Origin: Romanomermis culicivorax
Taxonomy: Eukaryota; Nematoda; Enoplea; Mermithida; Mermithidae
Assembly (NCBI GenBank): GCA_963922205.1
Contig: CAWUHX010000218.1
Coordinates: 62,001-126,000 of the forward strand
DNA: 64,000 bases
Direction: 5' to 3'
Part shown: piece by piece, positions 1-10,884 of the stretch
Layout of the letters: every line of letters begins with the position of its first letter
Position numbering within the stretch: the first letter of the stretch is position 1
Translations under genes and position numbers: made by a program
Notes under the pieces: generated by a model
What the model was told of the DNA's origin: nothing
The model's input: the letters and a program-made list of their open reading frames with translations, nothing else
Database searches by the model: none

Positions 1-345
1 ATCCTATGGCTAGCCATATGGTAGCCCAAGGGACCCCCATAGTTTTAGTCGGAAAAATACTGAAAAATGCCATTTTTTCCATGAAAAATGTCAATTTTTG
101 AACAAAAAATGGTCAAAAACGTCAATTTTCTCGGCGCTTCGCGCCATAAGTGCATATTTTATCATTTGTTAGACAAAAATTACTACTTTTTAAACCGTTT
201 TTCGGACATTTTTCATGGAAAAAATCGAATTTTTTTCCTTCAGGGACTCCTCCCCCAAAATTTTGGGCATTACTGACCCCCGGCCCCAAAAAAGTGCTCC
301 AACCCCCCAGATCTCGGAGCTCCGTTACATGTATGCTTGCAAGTA
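1..345 (+). repeat. Dispersed repeat R1, copy 1 (cut by window edge)
   Basis: Non-coding repeat that recurs at 48530-48960 and 56737-57470 in the same orientation. Shared landmarks in order are the GCTAGCCATATG box, a 'gggaccccc' tract, several 'aaaatgtcaattttt' runs, 'cttcagggactc', 'ccccggcccc' and a final 'cgaggctccgtta'-like box. No long ORF is convincing. The class of mobile element is unknown, and the left end lies outside the window. Confidence 0.75.
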
Positions 346-364
346 CAGGCGTGTCAGACATCAT

Positions 365-679
365 GTTCTGTAAATTTCCCCCTATTAGGCGGATGAATAA
401 GATGCAATTAACTGTAGGATTTATTAGTGTGAAGTGCGTATTAGGAGTTCCCTATGCAATAGATAGTTTACAATATCTTCTACCTGCTGGCAACAAATCA
501 CGAAAATTCATGTGCTGCTTGGGGTCGCACAAATTGGACTTTGTATATCATCATATAATTGAATTTTCTGATAATTGCAACCTCCGTTGTGGGAGAATCA
601 CAATTTTATAAATTAATTTTCAAAAATTAAACATTTAAACAAGCTTCGTATGATGAATAATAAGATGATTCTTATGTTG
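365..679 (+). repeat. Dispersed repeat R2, copy 1, left half
   Basis: Matches the reverse complement of about 32770-33000. It is interrupted at 679 by element A and resumes at 16904; the short word GTTG is duplicated at the junction (676-679 and 16900-16903). No coding potential is recognised. Confidence 0.8.
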
Positions 680-2101
680 TGTCACATTTTACGCCATGTC
701 ACGTGTATGACATGTTTAATTGGGAGAGCTGGGGAGGTTTGGGTATCACATCAGGTAATACCGTGTTTTAGACGTCACATTGATGGTGAACCATATCAGA
801 TTGATCCTATTACAGTGAGTAATAGGCTGTGACTCCTGATGGATACTGGCATTTTCCCCAGGCTTCCCTGGTTGGCGTTGGGGCCTAACCTGGCGAATGG
901 TGGCTATAGAGAGGTCTATAGTTGGTTCTCTGGTGTTGTCCTGGGGTCTTACTGTAGGGTAATGGACAACGCTGCCAGGCTAGGTGTGACAATCCCCGAG
1001 TCCTACTCAGTGAGAGTGGGGACAGGGTCACCCGTAAAATGACCTAATTTGTGGGACCCGGTTATGAACCAGACAGCCCCTTTTTTAGCCCGAACCTGAG
1101 AGGTGGAGGCCCTACTTATCTGTGGAAAACCCGGGAAACCGACTTAAGAAGGGTTCCCCAACAAATACCCCACAAATAACAATAATCCCCTGAGAAGACT
1201 CACCTAGTCCTGTTTCTCAAGCGATTCGACGAATCTAGCAGCAAGTCCCTGGATACTTTCGGTCTTCTGGCACTGGAGCAGGGGGATGCGATCCACACGA
1301 GTCCTAGTGGCGAATCTCGGTTATCAGGAGGCGATTCTCCAACGTTTCTCTGTGAACCGGGGCGGTCGGACACCTGGCACTGATGGGCAGCGGGTACTGT
1401 AGACAGGTAAGCGGCGGACGCAGTAACCGGGTATAAATTTATGCAAATTTATTTAATGTAAGGCGGCGGACGCAGTGAGGGTTATTCAAATTTATTCAAA
1501 TTAGGCAACGGGCGGCGGACGCTGACAACAAATCAGACGCAGGGGTAAAACCCAGGAATGAGCGAGCAACTAAAGAAACATGTCCTTTTAAGGACATGTT
1601 TGGCTACAGCTGCAGCTTGGGCGGAGTTTCTCGGCGTCCAAGCTAACTTCTGCAGCTAGACGCGATGCAGAAGATGCCTATGAGCACATAGACATTTTTC
1701 GTTCACATGCGTTTAGCACTGAGGCCGACTGCAGTGCCTATGCTAAGCATATGAACGTCTTTAGCTAAACTTCTTAGCTAGTCGTTTTTGCGTGACAAAA
1801 ACGATGCTAATTTTTGGTGATAAGAGGTGCATGGAATGCACCAAAAATAGCCATGTGCTCGTGGAGCACGACTGGCGGAAGTTTTTAGCTAAAGGGCCTA
1901 CTGTAGCCCGCGTTCATAAAGAAATTAAAATACAAAAAATGAAACATAGAAATGCATAAAAAATATAAAAACGAACACAAAATGCATGTGTAAAAATGAA
2001 ATAAACGAAAACATGAATCAGTAATAAACGAAACATGAAAAAATAAATTGTTGACATGATTTGAATCACGTGACATCGGAGAAATTGAGCGGCACGTGAC
2101 A
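680..2101 (-). repeat. 3' LTR of element A
   Basis: 1422 bp, TG...CA type with the 6-bp inverted ends TGTCAC/GTGACA. It is nearly identical to 15478-16899 and the same length. On the minus strand an AATAAA sits near 1450 within AT-rich repeats separated by 'gcggcggacgcag' units. A diverged relative lies at 36175-37669. Confidence 0.95.
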
Positions 2102-2368
2102 CGGCGGTCCTTCGAAAAAGGGCGTCCTCGTCCTTGTGGTGGTTAGTGGTGAGGTTTGTGCAGCGTGTCCGTGGTCGTTGGTCATTCCAAGTTGCGACAG
2201 CGAGTGGTCGAATAGGTCTGTTGGGTTGTTGGCGGATGGAGCCTTCTTTGATCGTAATTCGTTCGACAGTATGGTAACCGGAAATTGTTGATGCGTGAAG
2301 TTGCAGACATTGAATATCCTGTGTGAAAGTCTGGAACACAGAAAAGAAAAAATTTTCAGGGCGAGATG

Positions 2369-2510
2369 TAGGCTATCGCAGAGGATGCGCCCGGTGAGGT
2401 ACAGATTATCGGGTTATCGCAGAGGATGCACCCAGTGGGGTGTAGGATATCGGGTTATCGCAGGGGATGCACCCAGTGAAGTGTAGGCTATCGCGTAGGG
2501 ATGTGCCTAA
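2369..2510 (-). repeat. Short minisatellite in the 3' region of element A
   Basis: Three consecutive imperfect units of about 41 bp, each containing 'tatcgcagaggatgc.ccc.gtg', lie between the integrase end and the 3' LTR. A separate motif 'gtccttcgaaaaa..g.cgtcctcgtcc' occurs both directly inside the LTR (about 2107) and at about 2597. The rest of 2102-2658 shows no gene. Confidence 0.75.
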
Positions 2511-2658
2511 GATGTGACGCTTGGGTTGCTGAACATTCTCTTCTATCCACTGAAATCCAGCATGGATAAGAATGGATACTTCGTGAGGGGCACGGCAGTC
2601 CTTCGAAAAACGACGTCCTCGTCCGTAAGCGGGGACAGTGAAGAGAAGACATCTTGAA

Positions 2659-3639
2659 TTAAGGGTCGGGGATCTCTGCATCAAGATGTGGGTCAATCAA
2701 ATTCGGTGTAAAGTCCCGGCTTGTTGAAGGAAACAACAAGGGTGCCGAATCCGTTGCCTGTGAAGTGGGATGTGTATCCTCTGCTTCACTCGGTGGTTCA
2801 GGGGACATGTAAAGTTGAAGCTGGTTGACATGTACAGTGTCTTCCTGATCCATCTCGAGACAAAGTGTGACATTGGGATATGCCACACTTGTTACAAGAT
2901 AGGGCCCATCGTAGATGGGCAGCAATTTAGGAGTGAGTCCACATTTGCTGGAAGTGCGTAGTTTGAGCACCTGATCCCCTACTTTGTACGAGACATCATG
3001 TGCCTTCCAGTCGTAAGACCGTGCATAGGCCTCCTGTGCTTTCTCAATCCGACTCTGGATTAAGGTTAACGCATTCGTGAAATGACGTTTGACCTCCATA
3101 TCATATGAGGAAACATTAATGATATGGGCCGGAGGGTTGAATGAGAGCGCGGCATCAACAGGGAGCATGGGTGTGCGACCGTACATAAGTTCAAAGGGCG
3201 AGTACCCTGTTGACTCATTCATGCTGATATTGACGGCAAACACAGCATATGGTAGGTGTTCATCCCAATCAGTATGTCCGTGATGAACATACATTCGTAG
3301 CCGTGTGGCTAGCGTCTGATTAGCTCTTTCCACCTCGCCGTTGGTCATCCGATGATAGGCGGTAGAGTGGATCTTCTTCATTGCGCAGATCGCAGTGATC
3401 TCAGTCATCAGTTTTGATGTGAAATCAGTGCCACGATCTGACTGAAGAATCTGTAGTGCCCCGTGCCGACAGACAATTTGCGTTACAAACAGCCGGGCTA
3501 TGGTGTGCGCAGTGATGTCCGGAGTAGCAAAAGCCTCGACCCATTTCCTAAAGTAGTCGATGAAGACTACGATAAAACGGTTGCCAGCTTCGCTAGTGGT
3601 CATTGGTCCCATACAGTCGACACCTACCCAATGAAACGG
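2659..3639 (-). CDS. Element A integrase catalytic core and C-terminal domain (continuation after in-frame UGA)
   Basis: This frame continues directly from the polyprotein ORF after the UGA at 3640-3642. The DDE integrase triad is complete: Asp at 3616-3618 (VGVDCMGP), Asp at 3436-3438 (SDRGTDF) and Glu at 3328-3330 (GEVERANQ). The last two are separated by 35 residues, the D,D35E spacing of retroviral and Ty3 integrases. A GPY/F-type module (YDGPYLV) follows near the C terminus, as in Ty3/gypsy integrases. The product would join the element's cDNA to host DNA. The first ATG after the UGA is at 3612, but it lies after the first catalytic Asp, so a protein starting there would be inactive; use therefore implies readthrough of the UGA, or the copy is dead. 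Confidence 0.85.
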   Translation of the reverse strand, partial: PFHWVGVDCMGPMTTSEAGNRFIVVFIDYFRKWVEAFATPDITAHTIARLFVTQIVCRHGALQILQSDRGTDFTSKLMTEITAICAMKKIHSTAYHRMTNGEVERANQTLATRLRMYVHHGHTDWDEHLPYAVFAVNISMNESTGYSPFELMYGRTPMLPVDAALSFNPPAHIINVSSYDMEVKRHFTNALTLIQSRIEKAQEAYARSYDWKAHDVSYKVGDQVLKLRTSSKCGLTPKLLPIYDGPYLVTSVAYPNVTLCLEMDQEDTVHVNQLQLYMSPEPPSEAEDTHPTSQATDSAPLLFPSTSRDFTPNLIDPHLDAEIPDP

Positions 3640-6600
3640 TCATGTAATGGTGATGGGTTTCAGGGTCGCAGTGGTTTTCTGTCGAGCGGGCTTATTCCGT
3701 TGGCAAAGATCACACCGCTGACAGAAGGATTTGACATCCCGACTGAAGGAAGGCCAGTGGTATCTGCGAGCAATGAGCCGTGCAGTACGTTTAGCACCAA
3801 AGTGTCCAGCTAAGATGTCATCATGATGAGCCCGGATAATGGTAGTAACCATGGATCTGGGTATGACAATCTTATTGGACTCGCCTGTCCATTTCTGAAG
3901 AACGTTATCCAACAGATGGTAGCCTCGCACATCATTCTGGTCGCCCAGAGGCTTAAGAGAGCGAATGATGTCAGCTAACTCCGGATCCTCCAGCTGAGCA
4001 GCGAAAAGGTTGGGGTGCTGCGCACCAACCGATATCTCGGCATAAGACTCTGATTGTACCGGGCGCTCCACGCCAGCAGTGATCGGTGCTGAAATACTTG
4101 ATCGCGCCAGGTGCTGCACACCATCGGTCAAGTTTCTTGATCTCGCCAGGTGCTGCACACCATCGGTGATCATCATAACATGCCCCTCAGGTCTGTAAAG
4201 GGGAGTATCCTTAATACTCTGACCGGTGAGGGAGTTGGGATCCGGCAGGCGTGATAATGCATCAGCATTACCATTTGACTGACCTTTTTGCGGCCGAATT
4301 GTCAGTTTGAATTCGGCGAGCGGGAGTCCCCATCGAGCGATCCCAGCAGAGGGGTTAGGCTTCTCCAACACTGCTTTGACCGCTGTATGGTCAGTCTGAA
4401 CGACCACCTCGTGCTGGAAGAGGTATGGTCGAAAGTGCTTGACGAAATGGACAACAGCGAGAGTTTCCAGTTCTGTGATGGAATATTTTTTCTCGGCCGC
4501 TGTTAACCCTCGGCTGGCATACGCGACAGGATGGTCGTATCCAAATTTGTCTAACTGGCTTAGAACCGCTCCTATCCCCGAAATACTTGCATCAGTTTGA
4601 AGGATAAAGGATTTCGAAAAGTCCGGATGGCCCAGGATAGGAGGGTTGGTCAGCAGGCGGCGGAGTTCGTCGAACGCCTCCTGCTGAGGTTTTGACCACT
4701 GGAAAGTAGTTTCCTTCCGTAAGAGCTTGGTGAGTGGCTCGCTGAGCCGGGCACAACCAGGGATGAAACGCCTGTAGTAAGACACGAGGCCTAGGAAGGA
4801 CTTGATGTCTTTGGCGTTTTGTGGAATGGGTAGATTTTGGATGGCAGCCAGCTTGGCTTGGTCAGGTTCTAGGCCGCTCTGTGAGATGCGATAGCCTAGG
4901 TACTCTACCTCCGAGTGCGAGAATTTGCACTTGCTCAGTCTGAGCTTCATTCCTCCCCGGCGAAGACGGGCGAACACATCTGCCAGGCGCTCAAGCATTT
5001 GGGTGTGAGAGTTCCCGAACACCAAAATGTCGTCGAGATAGGTCAGAACCGTGCGCCATTGGATTCCAGTAAGAAGGAGGTCCATAAGGCATTGAAATGT
5101 CCCTGGTGCGTTGCACAGACCGAAAGGCAAATAATTGAATTCGTAAAGTCCAATGGGCGTATTGAATGCCGTCTTTTCTTTATCCGCCTCGGCAATCGGG
5201 ATTGACCAATAAGCGTTAGCCTGATCAAGGGTAGTGAAATACTTCATACCCTTGAGTGTGTCGAGGATGTCATCTATCCGTGGGAGAGGGTAGACATCCT
5301 TTTTCGTGACCTCGTTAAGACCACGAAAGTCAACACACATACGGTGAGAACCATTTTTCTTGCGCACCAGGACAGTATTAGTAGCCCATGGTGATGTGCT
5401 CGGCCGAATAATACCTTTCTCCTGGAGCGCCTTGACCTCCTGCATGATGAGATCCTTTTCCTTAGGTGAGGACCCGTAAGGGAAACGGCGGACTGGGTGG
5501 GCATCGCCCATTCTGATTTCATGCTGGATGAGATCAGTGGAACTTGTGTCCTTTTCATCAAGAGCATAAAGGTCGGTGTATGCAACTAGTAGGTCCAGTA
5601 AGGCTGCCCGGTCCTGAGGGGAGATATCGGGTGAAATTACAGCATTGGCCTCCACCCATTGATGATCGAGGATGGTGTCTGAGTCGACCGGTGATCCCTG
5701 TGAGGGCTCACTATGCATTTGCACATGACCGATGGTCATGTGCGGGTAGAGAACCATGGAATGAGTATTCTGGTTAACTACTTGAAGTGGTATGTGACCA
5801 TTGGTCACGCTACTCACGCTTCCAGCAAAATATACGTTTCTTTGAGATCCCGTGAGGTGCTTTGGGAAGAAGGCCACCTCAGGTACGTTCGTATAGATTG
5901 GTGGTACGGGTACAGTGAATCGTGTCAGGGAGCGAGGCTCCAGAATTACCAAGTCCTTCAGGGGCAAGGCGCTGCGGGCAGAAGGTGGGCTGTGGATGAG
6001 GCTGTCACAGGGGATTTTACTTTCCTTGAACTGGAGGAAGGATTTCTCCCAGTTCAAGCTGACACAATTGAACTGGCCAAGGAAGTTTGTTCCGAGGACC
6101 AGTTCAGCTGAACAGTTCTCCTGTATCTGGACCTGAATCCGTTCAGAGACATCAGCTACTGTTACCGTGATGTAGGCTGCTCCTAGCAGTGGGATGGGGG
6201 ACCCGTTGGCTGCGATAGGACAAGCCCTGGTTTGTGTAAGTGTCAAGTTGGGCAGCTGGGCCGCTAACTTGTAATCCAGGAGTGAGAAAACAGCTCCTGT
6301 GTCGACCAGTGCCTTTGCTTCTACCCAGTTGTTAAGGAGAACTTTGATATGGGGTGTCCGAATATCATTTGGGTAAAAAGCAGAGACCACATGACCGGAA
6401 TCAGGTGTGGTGGCACCACTAGTGTGTTTAGTCTTACCGGACCGCTTTGGAATCGGCAGTCCCGTACGACGTAGCAGACCTACTAGAGCGTATCCGACGG
6501 AGGGTTCCATGTCATTTAGAAGGGTGGACTCATCCTGTACCGTGAGTATGTGGTCTGAGTGGTCCCTTGGGCTCTGAGTAGCTCCTAGTGATTCAATCTC

Positions 6601-9600
6601 GGTGTCTGATAGCGGTGGCGCGGTTGGCACGGGTGATGCCGGAGCATCTGAATCACTTGGCCCACGGAATCGGCCTTTCTCTAGCGTAACTGGAGAGTTT
6701 CCAGGCGGAGGTCGAGGGCAACCTGACCCGTGCAAGGTCGACGAATGACGACTTGCCCGTCTGGAAGAAGCCCGGTATCCCCTGGTTGACCCACGTGATG
6801 AGGCAACTGAGGAGGCCCGTGAGTGTGGCCGAGAGATGGACAAAGCCCTGGACCGCGATCGTGATCCCAACCTGTGTGAGCTTCTTGAGAGAGCACGGGT
6901 GTTCTCCCACCAGGGGTCGATCTGGTCAATCTCCGGCGTGGTCAGCAGGAGGGGTAATTCTACCGCGTCCAGCCGACAAACATTACGTTGGTAGTCAAAC
7001 ATAATGTTCTTGAACTGTTCTAAGAAGTCCAGTCCGAGTATAAGGTCAACAGGTGCCCAGGAGGGAGACGTAGTCTTGCACACATGGAGATGTATATCGA
7101 TCCGTGTGTTCGGCTGGCGGTTTCCGGGCAACATGATTTCATATGGTCCTGAAAGGATGGTATGAACGGCTTTACCATTGATGCTCATCAATGGGTTAAA
7201 GTCGTGATGTTGCTGGAATGCCATGACTGCCTTCGGACTTTCTTTAGCCAAGGCCTTATGAAGACGTTGGCTAATGATAGTGCGGGGGCAACCCGTATCA
7301 AGGAAAGCAGGAGTTTCCTTGGCATCCAGCAGCACGACGAAGCACGGTGTGATTCGGTCAAGCTGGGAGGGTACATCGTTTTGCACGTAGTGAAAACCGA
7401 TCCAGCGTTGGACTTTGCGGTAAAGACCCAACGGGGAGAAACGGCCAACAAACCGGACCTGTTTGTTCCGCAGACGGTAGCTGAGATAATTAGATACACC
7501 AAGATAGGCAAGGTATCCGACACCGATCAGCACCGTCAGGGTAATTAGGATGTTAAAGATCAACTGGACCGGCCCGCTCAGGACAGCATGCAAGCCCTGG
7601 GCAAGGGTGTGTTGTTGACCCATAATAACATGGTTTGCTGCCAAACCGACACCTTCCAGAGAGGCCTTGATGTCGGTTCCTACCCCTGCAAAAGCCTGGT
7701 AGATGGCGTCTGGTTGCAGGGATAGACCAGTGGTAAAGTTTACCAACCGGTTGAGTACCGCTTCAATTTGCTCAGTCTTGTAAACGTACTGTTTAAAGAA
7801 GGCAAAGTTTGAAGGGGTCATCGCCAACTGGTCATGGAAGAGCGCCGGTGCCTCAAAGTGAGTGATGTTGAAATGCTGCTTCCAGAAGAGTTCCAGTGGG
7901 ATGTGGCTCACATGGACCGCGCCAGACTCAGTAAACCAGCCCAAGCGATTTCGGAAAATCCCTGTAAAGTGGTGATGACACGGCACAATTGGGCTAGATT
8001 TAATGAGATCTGGACCACTGGTGGTGGCAAAATAGATGGTGCCGCGGACATGTACAGGTAAGTACTTGTAGCAAACGTTTCCCACCCGGTACGAGTGGTA
8101 AACGTAGGTGGCGTTGACCTTGTGACACGGCCATATTGTCAGTGCATCGCCTGTGAATTCCGCCGTCTGGTCATTCCTCTGGAGGAATGTCCGGGCACCC
8201 AAGGTAGGGTCGAAGCGAAGCAACTGCCAAGTCAGATCAAGATAGCGTTGAGCGTGAGGGCAGAGCTCAAGCCACGTGAACCGCAAACGGTTAATTTCTG
8301 ACTCCTTGATCTGCTGAGCCAGATAGTTCAGTTTGGCATTGACAGGATCGGGACGTGTGTCCTTTGCCAGCCTGAACAAGTTTTGGGTCAAATTGTATCT
8401 CCCGTGGATGCGTAGGAGAAGACCCTGATCCATCTGGACTGTGGTGGAACATAGTTCTGGGCACAGTTGGAAGACGCGGGAGTTTCCCGGGATCTTGAGG
8501 GCAACCTGTAGGTCATCGATGATGACGAGGTTCCCTGACATGGACGCAGTGTAATTTCCCTTGGGGTGATAATGACACCGCGCCGTGAAGTTCTGTGCAG
8601 GCCAGACAATGACCCCATCTAGAGTAGTGCACTGACCTGCAGTAGGACTGCATCCACCTACATCGCCTAAGGTGCTCAGGGCCGTAGTGCCGTCCCACGA
8701 AGCGACTTGTCCCTCCTCGATGAAAAGGTTAGTCACTGTCTTGCAGACGTCGCTGCAGCACAATTCGTACATCACTTCCAATGTTTGGTTTGTGCTATAA
8801 AAGCCAGGGCGAATGCCGACAAGTTTTTGTGAGCCAAACATCTTAGTGCGATGTGCTAGCGTGCAGGCCGCAGGCGCTAAGTGCTGAGTGGTAATGACGT
8901 CTGCAGTAATGCCCCTAGAGCTGAAGAAACCAGTGTTGGTGCAGACTTTGGGGGTGCGCAATGTGCATTTCCACGCTGTGGTTGTAATCGGGTCTGAGCT
9001 AGGGACATACACCGTAACATTCATGCGCCGCAGGCTCCATGAAGATTGCGGTGGTTTACACTCTACACGTTGGGGTAACTCAAGTGGATGTCCGCTTCTT
9101 GAGAGACCACAAAATTGATACTGAGCCGCCGGTGCTGACAAACTCACCCCTAGAAACAGTGATGTTACCAAGGTCAATTTTATTATCAAAGACAACTGTA
9201 CAAACGTGGTTTGTAAGTGTTCACACATTTTCACAAATCTGGCCTGAGGGGCAGTGTCAGATTCCTTCTTCGTCGCTGTCAGACGAGATGGGTTCCTGAC
9301 CGGGGAAGTCAAGGACCAACCCACCACACGGGTGGATTTCCCGGAGGATACCGATTTTTGGCGACCGTGGGGCGACTGCCGTTGGGAACGGGTATTCCTC
9401 AACGATGCTGACATCTTCGTTAACCGGACGTAAGGTCTCATCGACGGCCATGTGTTCGACGACGGGCGACTTGGTCGCAGCGGTTGGAGATGTCTCTTGG
9501 GCTGGCGCCGGTGATTTGACTTGGGCTGTTGCCGACGATGTATTTTGGGCTGTTGCCGGCGGTGTAGGATCATTCGCGGGTTCCTTGGCCGGGGGTGAGG

Positions 9601-10884
9601 AAGCAGTAATGTCCATTTTTGTTGGCGATGTCGCGGCAACAGGTGGCGCTGCTGTCGGTGATGTAGCGGCGACAGCAGGCAGGAGGATCCGACTGGCCTC
9701 TTCAACTGCGCGGCAGACAGCATCAACCGAAGGCGAGGATGGCTCCCCATCCAATAAGAACTTCTCGTCGGGCGAGATTGTGATAGTCCCATTGGCAATG
9801 AGCTCGAGTGCCCATCGGGCGACATCGGGTCGTAAGAGTCGCATTGATACAGGTGCCGCGAGCACCACATCGGCGGCCGTGAGCGCTTCGACATGCGATG
9901 GCTCGTTGAGCAGAGTCCATGGCAAATGCGGGTATTTCTTGGCCAGGTCAACTGACCAGATGGCCAACATCGCGTCTTGGACGGGCGATGGCGCTGTGAG
10001 CAAGAAATTGATAGAGTCATAGACTGAGATAGATTTCTGGTTCCTACTCTAGGATCACCTGAAGAAGAAGGTAGTCTACCTGACAAATTCATGGGCTCGA
10101 CCTGGTCGAGGACTTCCATAGCCGAATCCATGGGGATCGAAGGCAGTGGTCCTCGAGGGACGATGCGGGCCGGTGGCGCCGAAGATGTCATATTTGCGGC
10201 TGGAGCTGGCTCGGCAGTCGTGGTTTTGGGGATGCAATACGATGCTAGGATGTTAGCATGGCCAACAAACTGCGGTGTCGTCGAGGGGTCCATGGTGACC
10301 GGCATTGCATACCTTGGTGGTGGTGGTGGCAGCGGTATGTCCGATACATTTATCAGTACGGGTACCTGAGCTGCTTGGACCACTGAAAATCCAATACTGA
10401 TTACGCAGACAGGATAACACTGTTGTGAAGGATCTGTCAGGTGTTCAGCAAGTGCGTCATCATCCAGATCAAGAGGATCTGGATGAGGAGGGCCATCGGT
10501 AGCCCCAACAGCGTTGTTGCGACGTATGGGCTGCCGATATTGGTTCCCCATCCCGTTAGGAGGGTGATAACCATTTCTCTGATGATACACATTTGTCCCC
10601 TGGGAAGAATAACCAGTATTTTGGTAGTCATTCTCACCCGTGTTTGCCGGATTGCGCTGCGGACAGGCAGTTGATTGGTGCACTCGCACTTGACGACAAT
10701 GAGGGCATGGCCTATCACATCGGTCCGTGGGGTGGGCACGTGTACGGCAAAAATAACAGGGACCACTGTTAGCGGTGTTGTTACCGGGAGCGGCACCAGT
10801 GGGACGCTGGGCCCGGCAGTCGGCATCGCTATGTGTACACAGTCCGTGGAAGGAGCACGTTTGAAGGTGTGCTCCCGACGAGCA
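3640..10884 (-). CDS. Element A polyprotein: zinc knuckle, acidic/Pro-rich segment, Env-like, protease 1, protease 2, RT, RNase H, integrase N-terminus
   Basis: One frame is open for about 2400 codons from just after the gag UGA to the UGA at 3640. A CCHC zinc knuckle (C-x2-C-x4-H-x4-[15 protein letters not shown]) lies near 10740. An acidic, proline-rich stretch runs to about 10030, then a stretch (10000-9260) whose translation in this frame is Arg/Ser/Pro-rich and unnatural. An env-like glycoprotein starts at Met 9228, followed by retropepsin 1 (DTG 7291-7299), an RS-rich linker, retropepsin 2 (DTG 6295-6303), RT with CVDFRGLN and YLDD at 5029-5040, RNase H (TDAS near 4590, TDHTAV near 4400), and a linker with a duplicated [10 protein letters not shown] (4095-4175). 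It ends with the integrase HHCC finger (about 3830-3690). The N-terminal methionine is not evident: the frame is continuous with gag across one UGA. Confidence 0.9.
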   Translation of the reverse strand, partial: CSSGAHLQTCSFHGLCTHSDADCRAQRPTGAAPGNNTANSGPCYFCRTRAHPTDRCDRPCPHCRQVRVHQSTACPQRNPANTGENDYQNTGYSSQGTNVYHQRNGYHPPNGMGNQYRQPIRRNNAVGATDGPPHPDPLDLDDDALAEHLTDPSQQCYPVCVISIGFSVVQAAQVPVLINVSDIPLPPPPPRYAMPVTMDPSTTPQFVGHANILASYCIPKTTTAEPAPAANMTSSAPPARIVPRGPLPSIPMDSAMEVLDQVEPMNLSGRLPSSSGDPRVGTRNLSQSMTLSISCSQRHRPSKTRCWPSGQLTWPRNTRICHGLCSTSHRMSKRSRPPMWCSRHLYQCDSYDPMSPDGHSSSLPMGLSQSRPTRSSYWMGSHPRLRLMLSAAQLKRPVGSSCLLSPLHHRQQRHLLPRHRQQKWTLLLPHPRPRNPRMILHRRQQPKIHRRQQPKSNHRRQPKRHLQPLRPSRPSSNTWPSMRPYVRLTKMSASLRNTRSQRQSPHGRQKSVSSGKSTRVVGWSLTSPVRNPSRLTATKKESDTAPQARFVKMCEHLQTTFVQLSLIIKLTLVTSLFLGVSLSAPAAQYQFCGLSRSGHPLELPQRVECKPPQSSWSLRRMNVTVYVPSSDPITTTAWKCTLRTPKVCTNTGFFSSRGITADVITTQHLAPAACTLAHRTKMFGSQKLVGIRPGFYSTNQTLEVMYELCCSDVCKTVTNLFIEEGQVASWDGTTALSTLGDVGGCSPTAGQCTTLDGVIVWPAQNFTARCHYHPKGNYTASMSGNLVIIDDLQVALKIPGNSRVFQLCPELCSTTVQMDQGLLLRIHGRYNLTQNLFRLAKDTRPDPVNAKLNYLAQQIKESEINRLRFTWLELCPHAQRYLDLTWQLLRFDPTLGARTFLQRNDQTAEFTGDALTIWPCHKVNATYVYHSYRVGNVCYKYLPVHVRGTIYFATTSGPDLIKSSPIVPCHHHFTGIFRNRLGWFTESGAVHVSHIPLELFWKQHFNITHFEAPALFHDQLAMTPSNFAFFKQYVYKTEQIEAVLNRLVNFTTGLSLQPDAIYQAFAGVGTDIKASLEGVGLAANHVIMGQQHTLAQGLHAVLSGPVQLIFNILITLTVLIGVGYLAYLGVSNYLSYRLRNKQVRFVGRFSPLGLYRKVQRWIGFHYVQNDVPSQLDRITPCFVVLLDAKETPAFLDTGCPRTIISQRLHKALAKESPKAVMAFQQHHDFNPLMSINGKAVHTILSGPYEIMLPGNRQPNTRIDIHLHVCKTTSPSWAPVDLILGLDFLEQFKNIMFDYQRNVCRLDAVELPLLLTTPEIDQIDPWWENTRALSRSSHRLGSRSRSRALSISRPHSRASSVASSRGSTRGYRASSRRASRHSSTLHGSGCPRPPPGNSPVTLEKGRFRGPSDSDAPASPVPTAPPLSDTEIESLGATQSPRDHSDHILTVQDESTLLNDMEPSVGYALVGLLRRTGLPIPKRSGKTKHTSGATTPDSGHVVSAFYPNDIRTPHIKVLLNNWVEAKALVDTGAVFSLLDYKLAAQLPNLTLTQTRACPIAANGSPIPLLGAAYITVTVADVSERIQVQIQENCSAELVLGTNFLGQFNCVSLNWEKSFLQFKESKIPCDSLIHSPPSARSALPLKDLVILEPRSLTRFTVPVPPIYTNVPEVAFFPKHLTGSQRNVYFAGSVSSVTNGHIPLQVVNQNTHSMVLYPHMTIGHVQMHSEPSQGSPVDSDTILDHQWVEANAVISPDISPQDRAALLDLLVAYTDLYALDEKDTSSTDLIQHEIRMGDAHPVRRFPYGSSPKEKDLIMQEVKALQEKGIIRPSTSPWATNTVLVRKKNGSHRMCVDFRGLNEVTKKDVYPLPRIDDILDTLKGMKYFTTLDQANAYWSIPIAEADKEKTAFNTPIGLYEFNYLPFGLCNAPGTFQCLMDLLLTGIQWRTVLTYLDDILVFGNSHTQMLERLADVFARLRRGGMKLRLSKCKFSHSEVEYLGYRISQSGLEPDQAKLAAIQNLPIPQNAKDIKSFLGLVSYYRRFIPGCARLSEPLTKLLRKETTFQWSKPQQEAFDELRRLLTNPPILGHPDFSKSFILQTDASISGIGAVLSQLDKFGYDHPVAYASRGLTAAEKKYSITELETLAVVHFVKHFRPYLFQHEVVVQTDHTAVKAVLEKPNPSAGIARWGLPLAEFKLTIRPQKGQSNGNADALSRLPDPNSLTGQSIKDTPLYRPEGHVMMITDGVQHLARSRNLTDGVQHLARSSISAPITAGVERPVQSESYAEISVGAQHPNLFAAQLEDPELADIIRSLKPLGDQNDVRGYHLLDNVLQKWTGESNKIVIPRSMVTTIIRAHHDDILAGHFGAKRTARLIARRYHWPSFSRDVKSFCQRCDLCQRNKPARQKTTATLKPITIT
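4200..5990 (-). CDS. Reverse transcriptase-RNase H region of element A (domain within polyprotein)
   Basis: Reverse transcriptase and RNase H make and process the element's cDNA. RT signatures in order are the [22 protein letters not shown] lead-in, [64 protein letters not shown] and YLDD (5029-5040). The connection and RNase H follow with [23 protein letters not shown] and QTDHTAV. All key residues look intact and there is no frameshift. The layout is classic Ty3/gypsy (RT-RH-IN order). Confidence 0.93.
6040..6960 (-). other. RS-rich linker plus second retropepsin domain of element A
   Basis: Immediately upstream of RT the polyprotein has a canonical retropepsin: [12 protein letters not shown] with DTG at 6295-6303 and the hydrophobic-hydrophobic-Gly partner [12 protein letters not shown] near 6080. 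This is the usual Ty3/gypsy protease position. Before it (about 6720-6890) lies an Arg/Ser-dipeptide-rich stretch, likely disordered. This domain is second in a tandem with the one at 6960-7400. Confidence 0.85.
6960..7400 (-). other. First retropepsin domain of element A
   Basis: Between the env-like membrane anchor and the RS linker is a separate aspartic protease fold: [13 protein letters not shown] with DTG at 7291-7299 and, about 80 codons on, [13 protein letters not shown]. Both hallmarks of a retropepsin monomer are present. It is not a recent duplicate of the second domain, because they share only the family motifs. Its role is inferred, for example releasing the Env-like part from Pol. 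Confidence 0.8.
7470..9228 (-). CDS. Envelope-like membrane glycoprotein region of element A
   Basis: The segment opens with Met at 9228 and a signal peptide-like start: a polar N terminus, a hydrophobic core ([19 protein letters not shown]) and a small-residue cleavage zone (SAPAA). About 500 residues rich in Cys follow, including a CC pair, with eight N-x-S/T sequons by eye. A hydrophobic membrane anchor (about 7497-7566, [18 protein letters not shown]) precedes a short basic tail (RLRNK). This is the layout of a type I viral or retroelement envelope protein. I cannot assign it to a known Env class. A C-Y-x3-P-V pattern is only loosely reminiscent of some negative-strand-virus glycoproteins. 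No stop separates it from protease 1, so as written it is fused to Pol. A spliced RNA starting at the 9228 AUG is possible but I see no firm splice evidence. Confidence 0.7.
9257..10003 (-). CDS. ORF of about 250 codons in the -1 frame relative to gag-pol, unknown function
   Basis: This overlapping frame reads far more like protein than the polyprotein frame across the same bases. It has hydrophobic/aromatic segments ([33 protein letters not shown]), then an Ala/Pro/Thr/Ser-rich stretch with repeated 'ATSPT' and 'TAQ..SP' units, and an acidic end (SSDSDEEGI). It ends 26 nt before the env-like AUG. The frame is open from just after a TAG near 10049, so it overlaps the upstream polyprotein frame by about 45 nt. 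That suggests -1 frameshifting or initiation at an internal AUG near 9970. No canonical slippery heptamer was found. Function is unknown. Confidence 0.5.
   Translation of the reverse strand: MLTAPSPVQDAMLAIWSVDLAKKYPHLPWTLLNEPSHVEALTAADVVLAAPVSMRLLRPDVARWALELIANGTITISPDEKFLLDGEPSSPSVDAVCRAVEEASRILLPAVAATSPTAAPPVAATSPTKMDITASSPPAKEPANDPTPPATAQNTSSATAQVKSPAPAQETSPTAATKSPVVEHMAVDETLRPVNEDVSIVEEYPFPTAVAPRSPKIGILREIHPCGGLVLDFPGQEPISSDSDEEGI

Noticed and set aside
6653-6929. Minus-strand frames overlapping the RS-rich linker
   Set aside because: Out-of-frame shadows of the polyprotein's Arg/Ser repeats.
7470-9228. Assigning the env-like region to a named viral glycoprotein class
   Set aside because: I see only general features and one loose C-Y-x3-P-V pattern; no furin site, fusion peptide or class-specific cysteine pattern can be fixed by eye.
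9405-10022. Plus-strand open frame of about 205 codons rich in Ala/Val/Gly
   Set aside because: It is the antisense of the -1 frame ORF of element A; its composition reflects the complementary Pro/Thr/Ser codons and it has no recognisable domain.
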